Source: Liolophura sinensis
Taxonomy: Eukaryota > Mollusca > Polyplacophora > Chitonida > Chitonidae
Length of the DNA stretch: 64,000 nucleotides
Assembly: GCF_032854445.1 (NCBI RefSeq)
Contig: NC_088297.1
Location: forward strand, 24,875,127 to 24,939,126
Direction: 5' to 3'
The first letter of the stretch is position 1, and each line of letters opens with the position of its first letter. This document shows positions 60,791 through 64,000 of this stretch, one piece after another. Under the pieces are notes generated by a model, which was not told the origin of the DNA, ran no database searches, and saw only the letters and a list, made by a program, of their open reading frames with translations. A program made the translations under genes and the position numbers.

Positions 60791-62580
60791 GTGATGCTCG
60801 TTGCTGGCTTTCTATAAGTCCATCTAATCCCGAAATACCTTGTTACGTTTGCAAGGACGAGTGCAACTTTCACTAAGCTTTGTAGGTCAAATGTTCTTCG
60901 GATCTGATTGACCATTTGCCAACCACCACAGTTTGATCTCCATGCTGATGTATTTTGTATTGCATGAACTGCTGGTCTACTAGTTCTCAGGTTCTGGTCC
61001 ATATGCACTGTCTCCATGGAAATATGATGACATATCATTTAGAGAAATACTAGACCAGTAGCGCATAATAGTTCGCACGTGTCATCACTATATTGTCTTT
61101 ACCTAGTTCTGCTTCAACCATGGTTCTAGAATCTATGCATCTAAACGGACATTCGTATACCTGCCGTCAACCACGGTGGGCGTTCCCGGTCAATAATCAC
61201 AAGGCCAATTCCCAACACGTCGTTTAACACAAACTAACAAAGAATTAAGAAAGTATATAAAGCACGAAAATAGGACGGAATCATGTAAAAAGAAGCACTC
61301 AGCAGTTTCCACTGATGTTGGAAAGACATAAGGTATGTTTTAGGCGTATAAGTGAAATCACTATTTAAACCGTGTACCATGGTAGTATATAAGTAATCTA
61401 TTATGATATGTATCTCAGTTGCGCTTTGATTGCACCAGACCATATATCCAATGCGGCGGTCTAATTCAACACAATGAATATACAGTCCCTAGCCTAGGGT
61501 TAAGCGCAATTAGACACATTCATGAAGCAGAGTGCCAGAGATTATCCACGATCTTACAATTGAACATTAATCTTCATTTAACTTTAGAAACTTTGAGTGA
61601 GGGAGTTTGATGGAATAACCTTGACACACTAGTTTTTGCAGTAATTATTCAAGCAGGGTCTAACAAATGCTAGAAGGCGAGATAGGTACACGCCATATGC
61701 ACGACCCTTTGGTATATTGCTGTCCCAGTAAGGATAATTTACAATGTCAGAATTGAAACTATTCCTCTTGTCGTAAAGTCTGCAAGAAAAGAAACTGTTT
61801 TGATATTTGTACAAAAATAGGACCAGAAAAGATGTACGATCTGGAGAGTTTGTGGTTTTCTTTTAAATCCAGAGAAGGTGGGTAAATATCTTTAACAACT
61901 TTTCCTACATATGGGTTGTTTAAAGCTGGCCTATTAATAAGAACAACGCATTTTCTCTGAAAGTACCTTTCGCACAGTAGAACCGTTCAGAACTTGTTTG
62001 GCAGTCACATGAGATTTAGTACTGATACGGTGAATTCCAACCATTTTCTTTATCATCTCAAGCCAGATGTCAACGGCTTAAGGTTTTAGGGTCTTCTGTT
62101 TAGACCTTTTTTGGCGATGTTTTCAAGCGCCGACAGTTTTCTTATCAGCTCTCACATTTATGCTTCTCGGCTGTTTATACTTCGAACCCCTCACAAGCAG
62201 ACTTCGTAGATCATCGTTATTTACAATATTAGGGTTACCAGTTACGACATGTCCGAAAGTCCGACGATTCACATTCTTAACTGCATCCGCCAGAATTATC
62301 AGCAGATATCTCAAAATCAGTATTCAAACCGTGTACCATGCTAGTATATAAGTTGTCAATAATAATAGACGACGCGTAAGGGTATTATTTAAGTGTTTAC
62401 ATGAAGCGTTAAAACAGATATCTAATTGAGCCAAACTGACAAGAGGCCAGGTTTCACCGGTTACATGTGACCTCTTGTCAAATATCACATTATTTCGTGT
62501 CTGTTCTGGTTTTAATCTCTCTGCTCTAATCCTTTGTATTCGCATGCACCAGCAGCCTAGTAATATAAAAAGTCACAAGC
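60791..62580. other. No gene or clear repeat recognised
   Basis: Only short random frames. A short segment 'aaccgtgtaccatg.tagta' is present at 61,369 and 62,328 as part of the degenerate family described for 58-59 kb. Confidence 0.4.
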
Positions 62581-62589
62581 AGACATGTG

Positions 62590-63085
62590 GTCGTTTCTGG
62601 TGGTTCTTCCTAGCTTCCTAGGCTCATTCACACATGCAAACATGCAGTTACTTCTGGAGACTCTGTCTGGTTTCCCACACTCATGCACACATGGAGACAC
62701 GTGGTGGCTTCTGGTGGCTCTGTCTGGTTTCCCACTCTCATGCACACATACAAACATGCGGTGGCTTCTGGTGGCTCTGTCTGGTTTCCCAAACTCATGC
62801 ACACATGGCGACACGCGGTGGCTTCTGATGGCTCTGTCTGGTTTCCCAAACTCATGCACACATGGAGACATGCGGTGGCTTCTGGTGGCTCTGTCTGGTT
62901 TCCCAAACTCATGCACAAATGGAGACACGCAGTGGCTTCTGGTGGCTCTGTCTGGTTTCCCAAACTCATGCACACATGGCGACACGCGGTGGCTTCCAGT
63001 GGCTCTGTCTGGGTTCTTAGACACACTCTTATACAGACATGCAATGGTTTCTGGTAGCTGTGTGTGGTTTCCCACGCTCATACAC
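62590..63085. repeat. 57-bp tandem repeat, about 8 copies
   Basis: Unit 'ggtggctctgtctggtttcc', 'caaactcatgcacacatgga', 'gacacgcggtggcttct'. The period is a multiple of three, giving open frames on both strands. Confidence 0.95.
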
Positions 63086-63284
63086 TTGATTTCAGTCTCA
63101 AATTCTAAATGTTCATACGAACAGCGCACAGAAACAAACACGATACAAATACAATACAACAAACACGTGGAATACATTTCTTCAAACATGGGTTTGTTTA
63201 ACCACATCGCATTCTCGTCGCTGTTCTGGTTTACTCTCTCTGAGTTTTTCGTTATTCTGCCGCCTTATTTTCTAAATTTTCTGA

Positions 63285-64000
63285 ATGATCATCGTGGCTT
63301 CAATCAGTCAATGATGTCCCTGTGATCATCTTGGCTTCAATCAGTCATTTATGTCCCAGTGATCATCGTGGTTTCAGTCAGTCATTGATGTCCCTGTGAT
63401 CATCGTGGTTTCAATCACACTAATGTCCAAGTGTCATTGTGGTTTCAGTCAATCATTGATGTTCCAGTGATCATCGTGGTTTCAATCACACTAATGTCAC
63501 AGTGATCATCGTGGTTTCAATCAGTCACAAATGTCCCAGTGATCATCGTGATTTCAATCAGTCAATGATGTCTCAGTGATCATCGTGGTTTCAATCAGTC
63601 AATGATGTCCCTGTGATCATCGTGGTTTCAATCAGTCAATGATGTCCCTGTGATCATCGTGGTTTCAATCAGTCACAAATGTCCCAGTGATCATCGTGAT
63701 TTCAATCAGTCAATGATGTCCCAGTGATCATCGTGGTTTCAATCAGTCAATGATGTCCCAGTGATCATCGTGGTTTCAATCAGTCAATGATGTCCCAGTG
63801 ATCATCGTGGTTTCAATCAGTCACTGATGTCCCAGTGATCATCTTGGCTTCAATCAGTCACTAATGTCCCAGTGATCATTGTGGTTTCAGTCAGTCATTG
63901 ATGTCCCAGTGATCATCGTGGTTTCAATCAGTCAATGATGTCCCAGTGATCATCGTGGTTTCAATCAGTCAATGATGTCCCTGTGATCATCGTGGTTTCA
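63285..64000. repeat. 37-bp minisatellite running off the right edge
   Basis: Unit 'gtcccagtgatcatcgtggt' plus 'ttcaatcagtcaatgat', about 19 copies with shorter variants ('tcacactaatgtccaagt'). It continues beyond the window. Confidence 0.95.

Overview
The window is animal nuclear DNA, most likely from a mollusc or a close lophotrochozoan relative. Genes are split into many short exons with GT-AG introns. Long tracts are minisatellite. Two tRNA-derived SINE families occur repeatedly; their tails (one ending near 'gtaaaacaccaatcaaat', one carrying 'gactgggtggggtgtcatgtc') resemble repeats I associate with molluscan genomes. The phylum is inferred from repeat style and was not tested.

Left half (about 344-33,896, minus strand): one large gene, WDR35/IFT121, a core subunit of intraflagellar transport complex A. 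Thirty-one coding exons join in frame, except for a single-base discrepancy in exon 27. They give about 1,126 residues, and the last cysteine-rich exon(s) lie left of the window. The introns are filled with at least eight unrelated tandem-repeat arrays. Three arrays start inside an exon and copy its 3' splice site (exons 24, 12 and 8).

Centre (33,897-39,381): a short head-to-head interval with a TCTCGCGAGA element and a YY1-like site separates WDR35 from RPL30. RPL30 is on the plus strand, has four coding exons and a 5'UTR intron, encodes 116 aa and ends in a clear AATAAA.

Right of RPL30: SINE copies, then a bounded 2.1-kb pogo/Tc1-mariner-like DNA transposon (40,663-42,787, TA duplications) with a decayed transposase and a C-terminal PHD-like finger, then about 7 kb of mostly unexplained intergenic DNA.

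From 55,880 down to 49,952 on the minus strand: an otopetrin-type proton channel, six exons and about 572 residues, lacking only its N-terminal exon(s). From 56 kb to the right edge there is minisatellite, a (TA)n tract and degenerate repeats, with no gene I can support. The three genes show no functional link beyond the shared WDR35/RPL30 promoter interval.
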